Notes: generated by a model from the letters alone, not told the origin. 64,000 bases of DNA from Nautilus pompilius (GCA_018389105.1 JACATO010002731.1:992001-1056000); one strand, 5' to 3'. Counted from the first letter of the stretch, positions 57,401 to 63,020 are shown. Translations and numbers: made by a program.

Positions 57401-58856
57401 TAATATGCCTGTAATTTCTGAGGCATCTCTCAAAACCCTTGTTCAGTTTCTGAACATCTACTTTGTGAGAAGGGATTTTCGTCTCACACAAATCAAAACA
57501 AAAACATGGAACAGTTTCAGAAAAATCTGGATGTTGCGATGAAATGTGCTCTCTCCGAACATATTTCTTGGTTTGAGGTTATGATTAAATCAAAGCAGTA
57601 GCAAGCCGGTCATTAATTAATTAAATCTAGTATTTTATGTAACTCTTGAATCATATTTGTAATGTGTGCATGTATGGTTTACTATTAAAACACACCCCCT
57701 CAGATGTTTTATGTTGATGAGTGTTGTGGCATTCCGCAATGTGGTATCCAGCTTTGAAAGGGTTCCTTGTATCAAATAAGGTTGACAAGCACTGATGTAG
57801 ATCACTTGAATGACCAATGAAAATGTGTTCTTTGACTTGTGCAAAACAAAGAAATTTTTGTGTATGCTATTTATGAACAAAAAGAAAGCACCACAACACA
57901 TCAATTGTGGTTATGTTAGGAAGGGCATGTTTCATGTTATACAAAGAAATATTAACTAGCAATAAACAGTGGAGAAAATGCCAAATGTTTGTTTTAATCA
58001 AAATGTTGTGCTCATGTTAACAAAAAAAGTTAGGCACGAATATACAAACATAAGCATAACTATTATAGTTCTCAGGATGCATTCTTGGAAAATGAAGCAC
58101 TATACAAAAGAAACAATGCTATAAAAGGTCATTATAACATATAGGAATATTCCTCTAGGATAAAGAGCATTATAAGGAAAGAGCTCTCTCTATAAGAGGT
58201 ATGTCTGTAAAAGGATTAAGTATGTTTATAAAGTGGATTCCCCTGTAATAAGAATAATACCTTACTAACTAATTTGATTAACAACAATGATATAATACAG
58301 TTTGTATACCAAAAAACGTCAAGAGAAAGTTATATCCCTGTGATAACTGGTATGTTTTGCACAACTACCCAAATTGTTCTTTGAGGTACAAACAAAATTA
58401 AAAGCATACCAGGGTATCTATTAGTAATGTAAGAAAGATTGTGATATCAGTAAGTGAATCTCTGAAGATAAACAATATTTAAGAGAATCTAAAAAAGTTG
58501 CTCAACCAAATTTTTTTTTATTATATTACCATCATTATACTAAATAGTGAAGGGTTTTTGGACCTTTATCATAGACAAAATTATTCTTTTAATAAGTAAA
58601 CATCAGTAATCTAATTTCAATATGAGTGCATACAAAGCATCAACCCATATAAACCAACAAATATGGTATTTACATAAAAAATAAATAAATTATGGCATTA
58701 CAATATTTATACTAAAAGTTTCATGAATAAGATGAAAGAAGATAACAAATGAGCACCCTTACTTACCTTCTCTGGTCTACAGATTGGTAGCTGGTAGTAA
58801 TGGTATGTTTCATGAGGATTAAAATATGGTCCTACTTTGTTGACATAAAGCTCAAC
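3228..58856 (-). CDS. TM9SF1: TM9SF1 (nonaspanin), 14 exons, N-terminal exon missing
   Basis: Fourteen minus-strand exons total 1677 nt and give 558 residues plus stop without any frame conflict; all 13 introns are GT-AG. The product is a transmembrane 9 superfamily protein: a lumenal N-terminal domain (about residues 1-190 of this partial product) followed by nine membrane helices. TM9 proteins reside in Golgi, endosomal and related membranes; vertebrate TM9SF1 has been linked to autophagy. Diagnostic stretches include YVNKVGPY near the start, [14 protein letters not shown] after helix 1, [12 protein letters not shown], and the ending [10 protein letters not shown]. Those match TM9SF1 better than TM9SF2, 3 or 4, as I recall the families. 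The terminal K-x-D fits the Golgi-retention signal described for TM9 proteins. Against the usual ~600 residues, about 40 are missing at the N-terminus (signal peptide). Confidence 0.95.
4320..4630 (-). repeat. SINE-like repeat, copy 1
   Basis: Read on the minus strand it shares, in order, a TTTCCTCCCACACCTAAAA block, an AGAGTTATAGAAGTGATTTT block and a tail with GGAAATGCTCT...GGCACTATGCTCTTAC with the copies at 8.7, 12.5, 16.4, 41.0 and 59.4 kb. Several minus-strand open frames here are incidental. Confidence 0.65.
4773..4964 (-). CDS. TM9SF1: TM9SF1 exon 13 of those seen
   Basis: Acceptor tttctttcag, donor gtaagtg. It starts by completing Ser (AG|T) and encodes [19 protein letters not shown], two membrane helices, and [16 protein letters not shown]. 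The E-D-Y-R-W-x-W segment is among the most conserved stretches of the TM9 family. Confidence 0.96.
4965..5848. other. Intron, no feature seen
   Basis: An 884-bp AT-rich intron of TM9SF1; I see no repeat or coding relic. Confidence 0.5.
5849..6011 (-). CDS. TM9SF1: TM9SF1 exon 12 of those seen
   Basis: Acceptor aatcttcag, donor gtgagtg. It encodes [14 protein letters not shown], the loop [15 protein letters not shown] and the start of the next helix, GGFLPF. Phase 1 in (G|TT, Val), phase 2 out. Confidence 0.96.
6012..7215. other. Intron stretch without recognised content
   Basis: The 5' part of a 2.4-kb TM9SF1 intron: AT-rich with homopolymer runs only. Confidence 0.5.
7217..8230 (-). mobile_element. 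IS630-like Tc/mariner relic
   Basis: The minus strand carries a decayed transposase. Starting near 8216 an N-terminal helix-turn-helix part is followed by a stretch matching N-I-L-W-S-x-x-S-x-F-x-L-D-G (7850-7790), the segment around the first catalytic Asp, here replaced. A P-x-V-M-V-W-A-A-V-like stretch and a G-P-Y-F-F-E-D-like stretch follow near 7720-7650. Many stops and frameshifts interrupt it. The low-coordinate end AGGGTGTTCC (7218-7227) looks like the terminal repeat; a matching right end was not found. Confidence 0.65.
8419..8529 (-). CDS. TM9SF1: TM9SF1 exon 11 of those seen
   Basis: Acceptor ctttgttag, donor gtaggt. It encodes [20 protein letters not shown] followed by a hydrophobic helix ending ALWIF. 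The T|TG junction with the previous exon gives Leu. The family has a similar S/G-T-Q-A-L-P-x-T-T segment here. Confidence 0.95.
8661..8770 (+). repeat. SINE-like repeat, copy 2 (3' tail only)
   Basis: Shares the tail block (ATATGCTCTCTAGCAGATAA, CTGGCACTATTTTCCTC, then TGATGTACAAAA) with the copy at 12480-12790. The head is missing. Confidence 0.6.
8771..10257. other. Intron stretch without recognised content
   Basis: AT-rich intron; poly(A) runs near 9140 and nothing else that I can name. Confidence 0.5.
10258..10350 (-). CDS. TM9SF1: TM9SF1 exon 10 of those seen
   Basis: Acceptor tttattgtag, donor gtaagt. It encodes [18 protein letters not shown], then [12 protein letters not shown]. The frame is one of three open here; it is fixed by phase 1 on both sides and by the family pattern S-G-Y-V-S-S-x-x-Y-x-x-x-G-G. 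Confidence 0.94.
10351..10908. other. Shortest TM9SF1 intron
   Basis: 558 bp, AT-rich, no feature seen. Confidence 0.5.
10909..11034 (-). CDS. TM9SF1: TM9SF1 exon 9 of those seen
   Basis: Acceptor cttattctag, donor gtaagt. It encodes [18 protein letters not shown], then [20 protein letters not shown], covering the second membrane helix, a short loop and the start of the third. Phase 1 at both ends. Confidence 0.95.
11035..12479. other. Intron stretch without recognised content
   Basis: AT-rich, no transposase relic or repeat recognised before the SINE at 12480. Confidence 0.45.
12480..12790 (+). repeat. SINE-like repeat, copy 3 (most complete)
   Basis: The head contains TGCCCAGTGGTAGGCT, close to a tRNA A box, and AGTTAGATTCCTGG, close to a B box, which suggests a tRNA-derived SINE. 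The body has GTTTCTTCTCACTTGTCTTC and GGTTTCCTCACACATCTAAA. The tail has GGATATGCTGTCTGGTAAAT and TACTGGTGTACATAAAA. Five other copies share body or tail. Confidence 0.7.
12819..12966 (-). CDS. TM9SF1: TM9SF1 exon 8 of those seen
   Basis: Acceptor tattttttcaag, donor gtaatt. It encodes [17 protein letters not shown], an acidic cytosolic loop, then [16 protein letters not shown] and the start of helix 2. A second AG four bases inside (at the GGTTCTG) would break the frame, so the ACC-AGG start was chosen; it gives Thr-Arg where family members usually have Met-Arg. Confidence 0.93.
12967..13699. other. Intron stretch without recognised content
   Basis: AT-rich with a short (TA)n at about 13040. 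Four open frames on the minus strand show no family resemblance. Confidence 0.45.
13700..14520. mobile_element. Pogo/Tigger-type MITE, 821 bp
   Basis: Terminal inverted repeats: the left end reads CAGTAATCCCCCGTGATATG and the right end, reverse complemented, CAGTAATCCCCTGTGATACG. Both ends are flanked by TA (13698-13699 and 14521-14522). The TIR resembles Tigger ends. The interior has no transposase that I can read, so it looks non-autonomous. Confidence 0.8.
14864..15525 (-). pseudogene. Tigger/pogo transposase relic
   Basis: On the minus strand, 15520-15340 reads [20 protein letters not shown] and later [20 protein letters not shown], the region up to the first catalytic Asp (V-D-E-S). It then jumps to a stretch like [13 protein letters not shown] (15300-15250), which belongs after the third Asp, so most of the DDE core is deleted. 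The C-terminal part [14 protein letters not shown] follows at 15020-14980, and the frame runs on to a stop at 14864. Frameshifts and stops lie between the parts. Confidence 0.7.
15526..16365. other. Intron stretch, possibly upstream part of the Tigger relic
   Basis: Minus-strand frames 15586-15783 and 15534-15719 are open but not convincingly alignable with a Tigger N-terminus. Otherwise AT-rich. Confidence 0.35.
16366..16545 (-). repeat. SINE-like repeat, copy 4
   Basis: Read on the minus strand it has TTTCCTTCCACATCTAAAAA, then GGATTTCCCTGTTGAAAT, AGAAGTGCTGGG and a GCACTATGCT tail, in the same order as the copy at 41036. The 125-codon open frame over it (16295-16672, minus) is incidental. 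Confidence 0.65.
16546..17798. other. Intron stretch without recognised content
   Basis: AT-rich with (TA)n runs near 16757 and 17750; nothing else seen. Confidence 0.5.
17799..17870 (-). CDS. TM9SF1: TM9SF1 exon 7 of those seen (first membrane helix)
   Basis: A 72-bp exon with acceptor ttgaatttag and donor gtaagt, phase 0 on both sides. It encodes 24 residues starting [16 protein letters not shown], which form the first of the nine membrane helices. Confidence 0.95.
17871..18879. other. Intron stretch without recognised content
   Basis: An 89-codon minus-strand open frame (18244-18513) has no recognisable similarity. No repeat identified. Confidence 0.4.
18880..19058 (-). pseudogene. Pogo-like transposase N-terminal relic
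   Basis: From the ATG at 19052 the minus strand reads [17 protein letters not shown], matching the Brinker-type DNA-binding start of pogo-like elements (pattern A-F-K-x-x-V-x-x-F-A-E-x-x-G). In-frame stops follow within 35 codons, then an AIKKL-like remnant. Confidence 0.6.
19059..19984. other. Intron stretch between two pogo fragments
   Basis: AT-rich, no coding signal recognised; it separates two pogo fragments of opposite orientation. Confidence 0.4.
19985..20240 (+). pseudogene. Pogo-like transposase C-terminal relic
   Basis: The plus strand reads a pattern like [19 protein letters not shown] (20010-20060), then T-E-D-G-M-L-W. That matches the conserved end of pogo-type transposases, where I-P-x-E-V-I-x-x-S-F-K-x-C-G-I-S-N-A-L-D is usual. 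It is short and decayed. Confidence 0.6.
20887..20950 (-). CDS. TM9SF1: TM9SF1 exon 6 of those seen
   Basis: A 64-bp exon with acceptor ttttttcctag and donor gtaagg. It encodes [20 protein letters not shown], then E. This charged stretch leads into the first membrane helix; family members have a similar R/D-rich run ending F-F-P-x-x-L-E. Confidence 0.93.
20951..23051. other. Intron, no feature seen
   Basis: A 2.1-kb AT-rich TM9SF1 intron with poly(A) runs at about 22830; no relic recognised. Confidence 0.5.
23052..23161 (-). CDS. TM9SF1: TM9SF1 exon 5 of those seen
   Basis: Acceptor ttcacatag, donor gtaagt. It encodes [11 protein letters not shown], a variable middle, and [15 protein letters not shown] in the lumenal domain. 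N-V-S is a potential N-glycosylation site that is also present in the family. Confidence 0.94.
23605..24205 (-). pseudogene. Tc1-family transposase relic with a long open frame
   Basis: A minus-strand frame of 197 codons (24203-23610) shows Tc1 landmarks: N-V-E-H near 23850, then [11 protein letters not shown] where V-M-V-W-G-G-I is usual, and near the end [18 protein letters not shown], matching S-P-D-L-N-P-I-E-x-x-W-x-x-L-G. About 60 residues between these blocks, including the second catalytic Asp region, are missing. The frame is open but many conserved residues are lost, so it is probably dead. Confidence 0.7.
24197..25340 (+). pseudogene. hAT-type (ZBED-like) transposase relic
   Basis: The plus-strand frame 24197-24481 reads [14 protein letters not shown], later [10 protein letters not shown] and [12 protein letters not shown], then stops. 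Frame 24667-24873 reads [20 protein letters not shown]. Further on, 24905-24985 resembles [16 protein letters not shown]. The order matches hAT-like proteins with the L-H-Q-L-D-L type core. Stops and frameshifts occur throughout. Confidence 0.55.
25341..26636. other. Intron stretch without recognised content
   Basis: A (GA)n run at about 25508; otherwise no feature seen. Confidence 0.45.
26637..26755 (-). CDS. TM9SF1: TM9SF1 exon 4 of those seen
   Basis: Acceptor ctctttaaag, donor gtaact. It encodes [20 protein letters not shown], then [19 protein letters not shown]. The D-D-x-P-x-R/W-G-x-x-G core is typical of the TM9 lumenal domain. Confidence 0.95.
30776..30797. repeat. (AAT)n microsatellite
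   Basis: About seven AAT/TAA units in a row inside the intron. Confidence 0.9.
31915..31936. repeat. (CA)n microsatellite
   Basis: Eleven CA units, followed by an imperfect TGCACGCA. Confidence 0.95.
32551..32568. repeat. GCAAA pentanucleotide repeat
   Basis: Three perfect GCAAA units plus a partial fourth. Confidence 0.85.
35411..36170 (+). pseudogene. Jockey-like LINE, RNase H and C-terminal fragment
   Basis: One frame, broken by TGA at 35690-35692, encodes a retrotransposon RNase H. The catalytic residues are visible in order: [22 protein letters not shown] and NEKADDLA (the DEDD set). The usual downstream segment follows: R-D-D-Y-H-L-L, V-T-L-V-R-L then a stop, and a decayed Cys/His knuckle C-S-C-S-x(5)-T-A-E-H-I-L-Q-R. 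The reverse transcriptase and endonuclease parts are absent upstream, typical of 5' truncation. A mariner follows directly. Confidence 0.85.
36230..37531 (+). mobile_element. mariner element, full length but inactive
   Basis: A 1.3-kb element. Both ends share the TIR core GAAAAAGTATCTGAC (left from 36241; right, reverse complemented, at 37505-37519); the right end finishes ...ACAGACCTTG at 37531, followed by TA. The transposase starts with ATG at 36432, hits TGA at 36453, continues with [12 protein letters not shown], reaches TAA after QEQQ near 36822, and changes frame near 37000 and 37280. First Asp: ITGDETW. Second: the usual H-H-D-N reads H-H-G-N, so the catalytic Asp is lost. Third: [11 protein letters not shown]. 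The C-terminus AQGAYFEGD is intact. Confidence 0.9.
37534..40757. other. Intron stretch without recognised content
   Basis: AT-rich, several short open frames without resemblance to known proteins. A (CA)n-(CAGA)n microsatellite closes it. Confidence 0.5.
40722..40755. repeat. (AC)n followed by (CAGA)n
   Basis: About eight AC units merge into four to five ACAG units, immediately next to the left end of the Tc-type element at 40758. Confidence 0.9.
41036..41278 (+). repeat. SINE-like repeat, copy 5, nested in a Tc-type element
   Basis: Head GTGGCACGGTGGTTAG (A-box-like) and GTTTGAATCCTGGT (B-box-like), then ATTTCTTTTCACACTA, CCTCCTACATCTAATACC, AGATTTCCCTGTTGAAAT and a tail with TTCTAGTAGATAACCAGAGC. 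It interrupts the transposase relic exactly between two adjoining family segments, which fixes its approximate ends. Confidence 0.8.
41418..41433. repeat. (GA)n inside transposase relic
   Basis: About eight GA units within the minus-strand transposase relic. Confidence 0.9.
41719..42414. other. Intron stretch without recognised content
   Basis: AT-rich; C and A homopolymers at about 42146-42172. Confidence 0.5.
42415..42519 (-). CDS. TM9SF1: TM9SF1 exon 3 of those seen
   Basis: Acceptor gtttttcag, donor gtaagt. It encodes [18 protein letters not shown], then [17 protein letters not shown]. The single Cys and the Y-x-F-E-F-V-x-D segment are family features. A 15.7-kb intron separates it from the next exon. 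Confidence 0.95.
42520..44631. other. Intron, no feature seen
   Basis: A 2.1-kb TM9SF1 intron, very AT-rich, no relic recognised. Confidence 0.5.
44632..44713 (-). CDS. TM9SF1: TM9SF1 exon 2 of those seen
   Basis: Acceptor atctctttcag, donor gtaagt. It encodes [18 protein letters not shown], then [11 protein letters not shown]-x-L-G-E-V-L-x-G-D-R is the family hallmark. Confidence 0.95.
44714..46632. other. Start of the 14-kb TM9SF1 intron
   Basis: AT-rich. At 45911 the sequence CAATGGTGGGGAACCTATGG resembles a hAT terminal repeat (CAGTGGTGGGCAACCT type), but no opposite end was located. No coding relic seen. Confidence 0.4.
46633..47795 (-). mobile_element. Tc/mariner (IS630-like) element with ~90-bp TIRs
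   Basis: The right end, reverse complemented, starts CAGGGTGTCTATAAAACTGT and the left end TATAGTGTCTAAAAGGTCCA. Similarity continues for about 90 bp, e.g. TTTTGATATAAATATCATAG against TTTTGATGTACACATCATAG. TA flanks both ends (46631-46632, 47796-47797). The minus strand has an N-terminal helix-turn-helix frame (47654-47373) with [15 protein letters not shown] and [20 protein letters not shown]-terminal frame (47133-46906) has [20 protein letters not shown] and [12 protein letters not shown], where the second catalytic Asp is kept. The middle is decayed. Confidence 0.88.
47079..47100. repeat. (GA)n inside transposase relic
   Basis: Eleven GA units just upstream (in coding sense) of the FEEPTVNG block of the element at 46633-47795. 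Confidence 0.95.
47802..48840 (+). mobile_element. Tc1-family element relic
   Basis: It starts CAGTATTGGAAATAATTATG at 47802 after a TA and carries a plus-strand Tc1 transposase relic. Frame 48076-48330 reads [39 protein letters not shown] and [11 protein letters not shown], the paired N-terminal DNA-binding part. Further on, 48540-48620 reads SGRHLIG then a stop, and [19 protein letters not shown] with the second catalytic Asp, then K-S-P-D followed by a stop near 48680. The right end is not clear; 48840 is an estimate. Confidence 0.8.
48082..48096. repeat. (GA)n inside Tc1 relic
   Basis: About seven GA units; they read RERERE in the transposase frame. Confidence 0.9.
48841..49551. other. 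Intron stretch without recognised content
   Basis: AT-rich, nothing recognised up to a candidate hAT end at 49552. Confidence 0.45.
50261..51864 (-). mobile_element. hAT element with BED-finger transposase
   Basis: The minus-strand frame 51392-50832 (186 codons) starts [15 protein letters not shown] and has a BED-type finger C-K-L-C-x(11)-K-K-H-Y-E-K-C, then [20 protein letters not shown], the segment typical of ZBED/hAT transposases. A change of frame near 50840 continues with [20 protein letters not shown]-like codons; another restores [12 protein letters not shown] (about 50690, likely catalytic Asp). Frame 50674-50261 reads [19 protein letters not shown]. The C-terminal dimerisation part is not readable. 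The 5' end is CAGGGTTGGGTTTTAGCC (rc, ending at 51864). A similar CAGGGTATGAGCTTTAGC at 49552 may be the other end, but the flanking 8-mers do not match. Confidence 0.8.
51771..51851. repeat. TAGCCA/TGGCTA subterminal motif array
   Basis: Six copies of TAGCCA in either orientation within 81 bp, at 51771, 51781, 51795, 51816, 51833 and 51846, directly inside the hAT terminus. hAT transposases commonly bind short subterminal repeats of this kind; that role is inferred. Confidence 0.7.
52040..52700 (+). pseudogene. IS630-like Tc/mariner relic with internal deletion
   Basis: The plus strand starts [19 protein letters not shown] near 52047 (helix-turn-helix start), loses the central part, then reads [18 protein letters not shown] (52275-52330) and [13 protein letters not shown], where the catalytic Asp of Q-Q-D-G-A is Asn. 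Further on come a D-L-T-P-like block and [14 protein letters not shown] with VNADLSQ-like codons near 52600. Several frameshifts. Confidence 0.7.
52701..53726. other. Intron stretch without recognised content
   Basis: AT-rich, nothing recognised. Confidence 0.45.
55313..55320. repeat. 8-bp target-site duplication, left copy
   Basis: ATATAAAT before the hAT; the right copy at 57795-57802 is ATGTAGAT, differing by two A/G transitions. An 8-bp duplication is the hAT signature. Confidence 0.7.
55321..57794 (+). mobile_element. hAT element (ZBED5/FAM200-like), nested in Tigger
   Basis: The left end CAATGCTTCTCAACAGGGGT and the right end (rc) CAGTGCTTGTCAACCTTATT form imperfect TIRs. The plus-strand relic begins near 55866 with [39 protein letters not shown] and [10 protein letters not shown], the BED-like start seen in ZBED5/SCAND3-type proteins. 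Later blocks: [11 protein letters not shown]-type codons near 56350 (the L-Q-V-D-E-S-T-D site, decayed) and [18 protein letters not shown] (about 56600). The end reads [20 protein letters not shown], then [14 protein letters not shown] (57370-57500), the dimerisation region. Many stops. Confidence 0.85.
57795..57802. repeat. 8-bp target-site duplication, right copy
   Basis: ATGTAGAT; see the left copy at 55313-55320. Confidence 0.7.
58246..58766. other. Intron stretch next to the first TM9SF1 exon seen
   Basis: AT-rich, no feature seen between the Tigger end and the exon donor. Confidence 0.5.
58767..58856 (-). CDS. TM9SF1: TM9SF1 exon 1 of those seen (not the start exon)
   Basis: Acceptor aacttttcag, donor gtaagt, phase 0 at both ends. 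It encodes [16 protein letters not shown], then [14 protein letters not shown], the beginning of the mature lumenal domain. The upstream exon with start codon and signal peptide was searched for by eye in 58857-64000 and not found. Confidence 0.95.
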
Positions 58857-59435
58857 CTGAAAAGTTGATGAAATTGTGTGTAAGCATATTATAAAATGCT
58901 AAGATACTGTACCTCATATAAACTTCTATAACAGTTATTGTAAAATTAAAATACTTTTAATATGGTCAACATGAGCTTAAGAAATATGCTAACTGCAATG
59001 CATTTTTTATGTAGAGTAAGTTCTTTACACTACTTTCTAGAGGTTTTGTAATCTATGATCTCTACTTCAAATTTAAGGGGAAAAGTCTGTAAAAGTTTAA
59101 TAAATACATAAATTAAAAAATTTTGCCTCATTTGTGGTGAATTTCTGAAGATCTTGAGATAATGAGTATGTCAAAAATATTCCAACCATGACCATCAACA
59201 CAAGTACATATTCATTAAAAAATTCATTTAAATAAAAGAATATCCAGAAATTGCAGAATCACTAAATTATTAGTGAAAAACTTTCAACATCCCAAATCTG
59301 AGCAGGTAAACTTTTTATCATCACATTATAATCTTTGCTCTAAATAATAACTTTAAAAATTATGGAAATGTCTTATTAGAGCATGCAAAAAAAAAAAAAA
59401 AGACAATGTATATTTGTAGAGAACAAATCTAATTT
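58857..59435. other. Intron stretch without recognised content
   Basis: AT-rich upstream flank of the exon; poly(A) run at about 59387. Confidence 0.5.
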
Positions 59436-59645
59436 GGGACCAGCTTGATTTGGTGTATATTCCTAGTATGGTTTCTTCTCACTCCCCTTCACCAGCTGGA
59501 GATGTGAATTTCCCCTTGAATCTCAAAAATGAAGTTCTAGTAGGATCTTTTGTTAAATCAGCCAAAGGACAATTTCATGTTGGCTATGATTTCTAATGTC
59601 ATATCAACCCCCTACTTCCCGTCCAGTAGTGTTCATTGATGCCAA
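59436..59645 (+). repeat. SINE-like repeat, copy 6
   Basis: Shares GGACCAGCTTGATTTGG, ATGGTTTCTTCTCACTCCCC, CCAGCTGGAGATGTG, TTTCCCCTTGAATCTCAAAA and AGTTCTAGTAGGATC with the copy at 12480, in the same order. The tail diverges. Confidence 0.65.
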
Positions 59646-62600
59646 TTAATAAAATAAATCTCTTAAGTGTTTCCCTTAAGTGACCATATCAAAATCCTAA
59701 TGAACCTGCTGTAAAATATCTGGTTGCAACAGCAGGAAATGGGACCACATCCTACTAGCGATATAATTAAAGAGAGCATCAAAACGCAATGTTTCAACAA
59801 TTTTTTGCAGCAAAAGCGATGACAAAGCTTTTCATTGTAACTTATATAATAAATGATACCAATGCTTGCTACCAACTCTATTTAGTTAGAAATTTAAAAA
59901 AAAAACAAACTTAACTTGCTGCATGACTAGTGATTTCCACAGACAAAATTTGGTTCAACTCATCTTGTTTTCCCAGATATTTGCTAAACTCTGGTAAATT
60001 TTAGAATTTATGGAGTTTACACAGTAAATCTTAACTACAACAATGCTTTCCCTATTAAATAAAGGCTCCAGGGAAATACTGGCTTCTACAAAGTAGATGT
60101 TCTATTTTTTTCATGCAGTAGGCGGCTTAATAGCCATTTGGCACTAAGTTAAAAGTGATGAATTAGCTTTATATAGCACTTTCAATTTTGCATAGATTTT
60201 TACATGTTAGAACATTTTAAAACAAACTGTAACAGATTTAAAAAATGAAAAGTTTTTTTTTCTTTTAAAGTGGAGGTGTCTAGCTGTACACTCTGCAAGC
60301 TGTGATAATTTCCTTCATAGTCTTAAGTATTTTCCATTGGTACAAATGCCACAAATAGTCATTCATGGGTTAGTAGTATATTATCTTGTACAGTATCTAA
60401 ATCCTTACTGATAGTTATTGAGAGCCCTGTTGCTTATATTTATAAAAAAAAAAAAAAAAAGTTGGTGGCGACAAGGGAATATAAATAACAAGAATAAAAA
60501 AAGTAATGATTAGTTGGACAGTGGCTTGCCTGTAACAAATTTTAATTGGTTATGGTTTTCAAACTGATCTAAACTCTAAGACTAATACATATCTGCTTTA
60601 TTAATGTGTATTAATTAATGTACATGGTGACTGTAACCAAAAAATATCAGAACAAGCCAAGCTTTAAAGAGTGAATAAAAATCTAACATGAACAAAAACA
60701 TTTATATGTTGGTAAAAAACTGTTTGAAAGGCATGAACGAAAAGTATTCTGAGGGATTAATCAAATATATTAGATGTTTGAAAGCAAATATAAAGATCTT
60801 TGCACTTGTCAAATTTATGTTCTGCTGTAAAGTTCATTTACTGCAGAGTCCAAATAAAAATGTGTGCTTTTTAGCCAATAATTATAACTTTAAAAATTAT
60901 TTTCCTTCCCACAGGAGCTAAGTATACCTACATGCGTTTTTCTGAGTAATTTATTTTTTAAAATCAAGAAATAACTTATTTCTAACAGAAAAAAACAAAA
61001 ACAACCTCTCCTTAAAATAAAGGAGAAAAATCCAAAACTTGCAATTTGATTAATAGGATGTACAATAATATTACCAGTATATTTATGTTTGTACTGAGTA
61101 TAAATAAAGTTACTACTTGCAGATGGTTGCTTATAACTCCTAAATTGTAACACACATTAATGGAAGTAAATGTACATACACAGGGGGGGGGGTCATGAAA
61201 AATGCATTCTCAGAGCTTGCAGATTTTACATGATGGCACACTGAAATAACCATGTCAATTTTAAATATAGTTTTTCTCTGAAACAGATCTGTAACTATAA
61301 CAAAACAGTACAAAACTAGTTACCATAACAATTTATTGAAACAAAATTTATTAACATTTTGCTGAACTGTTTTAATTCATTACAGTAAGCATTTGCAATG
61401 TCCAGTGGCATACTTGATAACAGCTTCTAGACCTCATAACACAAAGTACAGCTGCGCGCAATTGACTACTGTGGCTGGCAAGAATATGTTGCAGAATGGT
61501 GCTATTTATCGTCTGAGGACAGTCATAGTACACCAATGTTTCAGACAGCTCCATAAACAGAAATACATAGCATTACATTCATTGCTATAGAAAAATTTCA
61601 CAAGTGCTATGTGATCTTAAAGAAAAACTCCGTTCACAAGCATTCCTAAGGCAAACTTGCACATCTGACAGCTATGTAAGCATATATATATATATAGAGA
61701 AAACATGTGAGGTGACATTACATAGTGTAAGTGGCATTCCCAGTGGCAAACATCTGCAAACTCTAGAAATGCATTCCCCCACAACCCCCTGGGAGTGCAT
61801 ACTTACTTCCACTAACATATGCGTTTTGGTTTGGGAGTTATACACAACTGACTGCAGGAAGCAGCTTTATGGTTATCCAGTATGTAAAGTCTACTATTTT
61901 AACTTTTTGTGATAGACTCTTTGATCATTGCTGTAAAACTCATAAATGAATATCTTATCAAAACAAAAAAAAAAATGGTTCACACATTTTTAAAAAAAAG
62001 AAGTAAAATTAAATAACTAAATGTGTATAAAGAGAATTTAATTTAAAGGTCATGTAATATCTGCCAAATGTCATGACTATCTCCCTTCTGCTTCTAAACA
62101 TGTATTATCTAAAAATTTAACTTTTTACTTTCTTTTTTTTATATACAGAATTACCCAATTCTTTCATAAGTAATAGTTTTTTGCTAATTTCTTGAAAAAT
62201 ACTTAAATATATAATAGTTCTTTGATGCATCTAAGAATAGAAAGCATAAATTAATCAATGGACTGTTTTCAATGCCACTTTAAATAAATTAATAACTTAC
62301 TGATTCAAAAGTGGTATTCATAGAAACTCGTTAATATTTTTGTAAAATCAAAATAAATTTGTCATTTACATGACTCTCATTTAGACATTTATTGTAAAAA
62401 TGATCATAAAGAGTTTTTATCATTGTTGTCAGTTGTCTGACAAATATTTCTAAATGTACAGGCTTAATTAGCAACCAATGCTTACTAAAGTCATTTCATA
62501 CAGTTAAAAAAAAGCATAAGTACCAATGTGATAAAATCTTCAAAAGTCAAACATAATAACTAGCACAGGTGGACTGACATTTTTTTGACTTGGTCATTTT

Positions 62601-63020
62601 CAAAAATGGGCCCCCCCACTAAAATTAAAAAAAAAATGCAACAGACAAAGAAAATCATTTTTATTATTAAAATAAAAAGAACTGCCAGATGTCAAAACAA
62701 ACAAAATAATTATACAAGGAGAAAAGAGCTTAGCTCCTTTGTTGTAGATGCATATTTATCGATTATATAACACAGGGGAACAAATTTTAAATAATTTTCA
62801 GTTGCATGGAATATTTTAACAAATTTTGATAGAACTTTAGGCGCTGATTTCAAATCTGAAATTAGTTTTTCTCTACAAGCTTTAGTTTGCATGCAATTTG
62901 AGGTTAGTGAAATTTTACAATGTGAACTTACGTAAACCATATATAAGCATTTTCATGTCCATATAAATTTATAACTTTTTGTATTTTTATAATTAAATTA
63001 TAATTTATCATTTGTTTCAG
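59646..63020. other. 3.4 kb without recognised genes
   Basis: AT-rich, with a G10 run at 61183-61192 and (TA)n at about 61683. The TM9SF1 start exon could be here but no minus-strand signal peptide followed by a phase-0 donor was found. Candidate donors near 61801 and 62925 give no family match. Confidence 0.4.

Larger units (their letters stand above)
53729..58245 (-). mobile_element. Tigger/pogo element, split by a hAT
   Basis: Ends: left CAGTGCAATCCTAATAAA, right (rc) CAGGGGAATCCACTTTATAA, each flanked by TA (53727-53728, 58246-58247). Without the nested hAT it is about 2.0 kb, normal for Tigger. On the minus strand 55240-55080 encodes a Psq-type [23 protein letters not shown], then [12 protein letters not shown]. 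The DDE core shows [10 protein letters not shown] (54830), [21 protein letters not shown] (about 54530) and [16 protein letters not shown] (54470-54430), so all three Asp positions can be seen, but frameshifts and stops separate them. Confidence 0.85.

Noticed and set aside
61372-61912. Candidate TM9SF1 first exon (donor-like GTAAGT on the minus strand near 61801)
   Set aside because: No signal peptide; the reading frame meets stops and does not match the expected H-Y-x-x-G-D-x-V lead-in.
62710-62940. Candidate first exon with donor at about 62925 on the minus strand
   Set aside because: The upstream codons do not resemble the TM9SF1 N-terminus in any phase.
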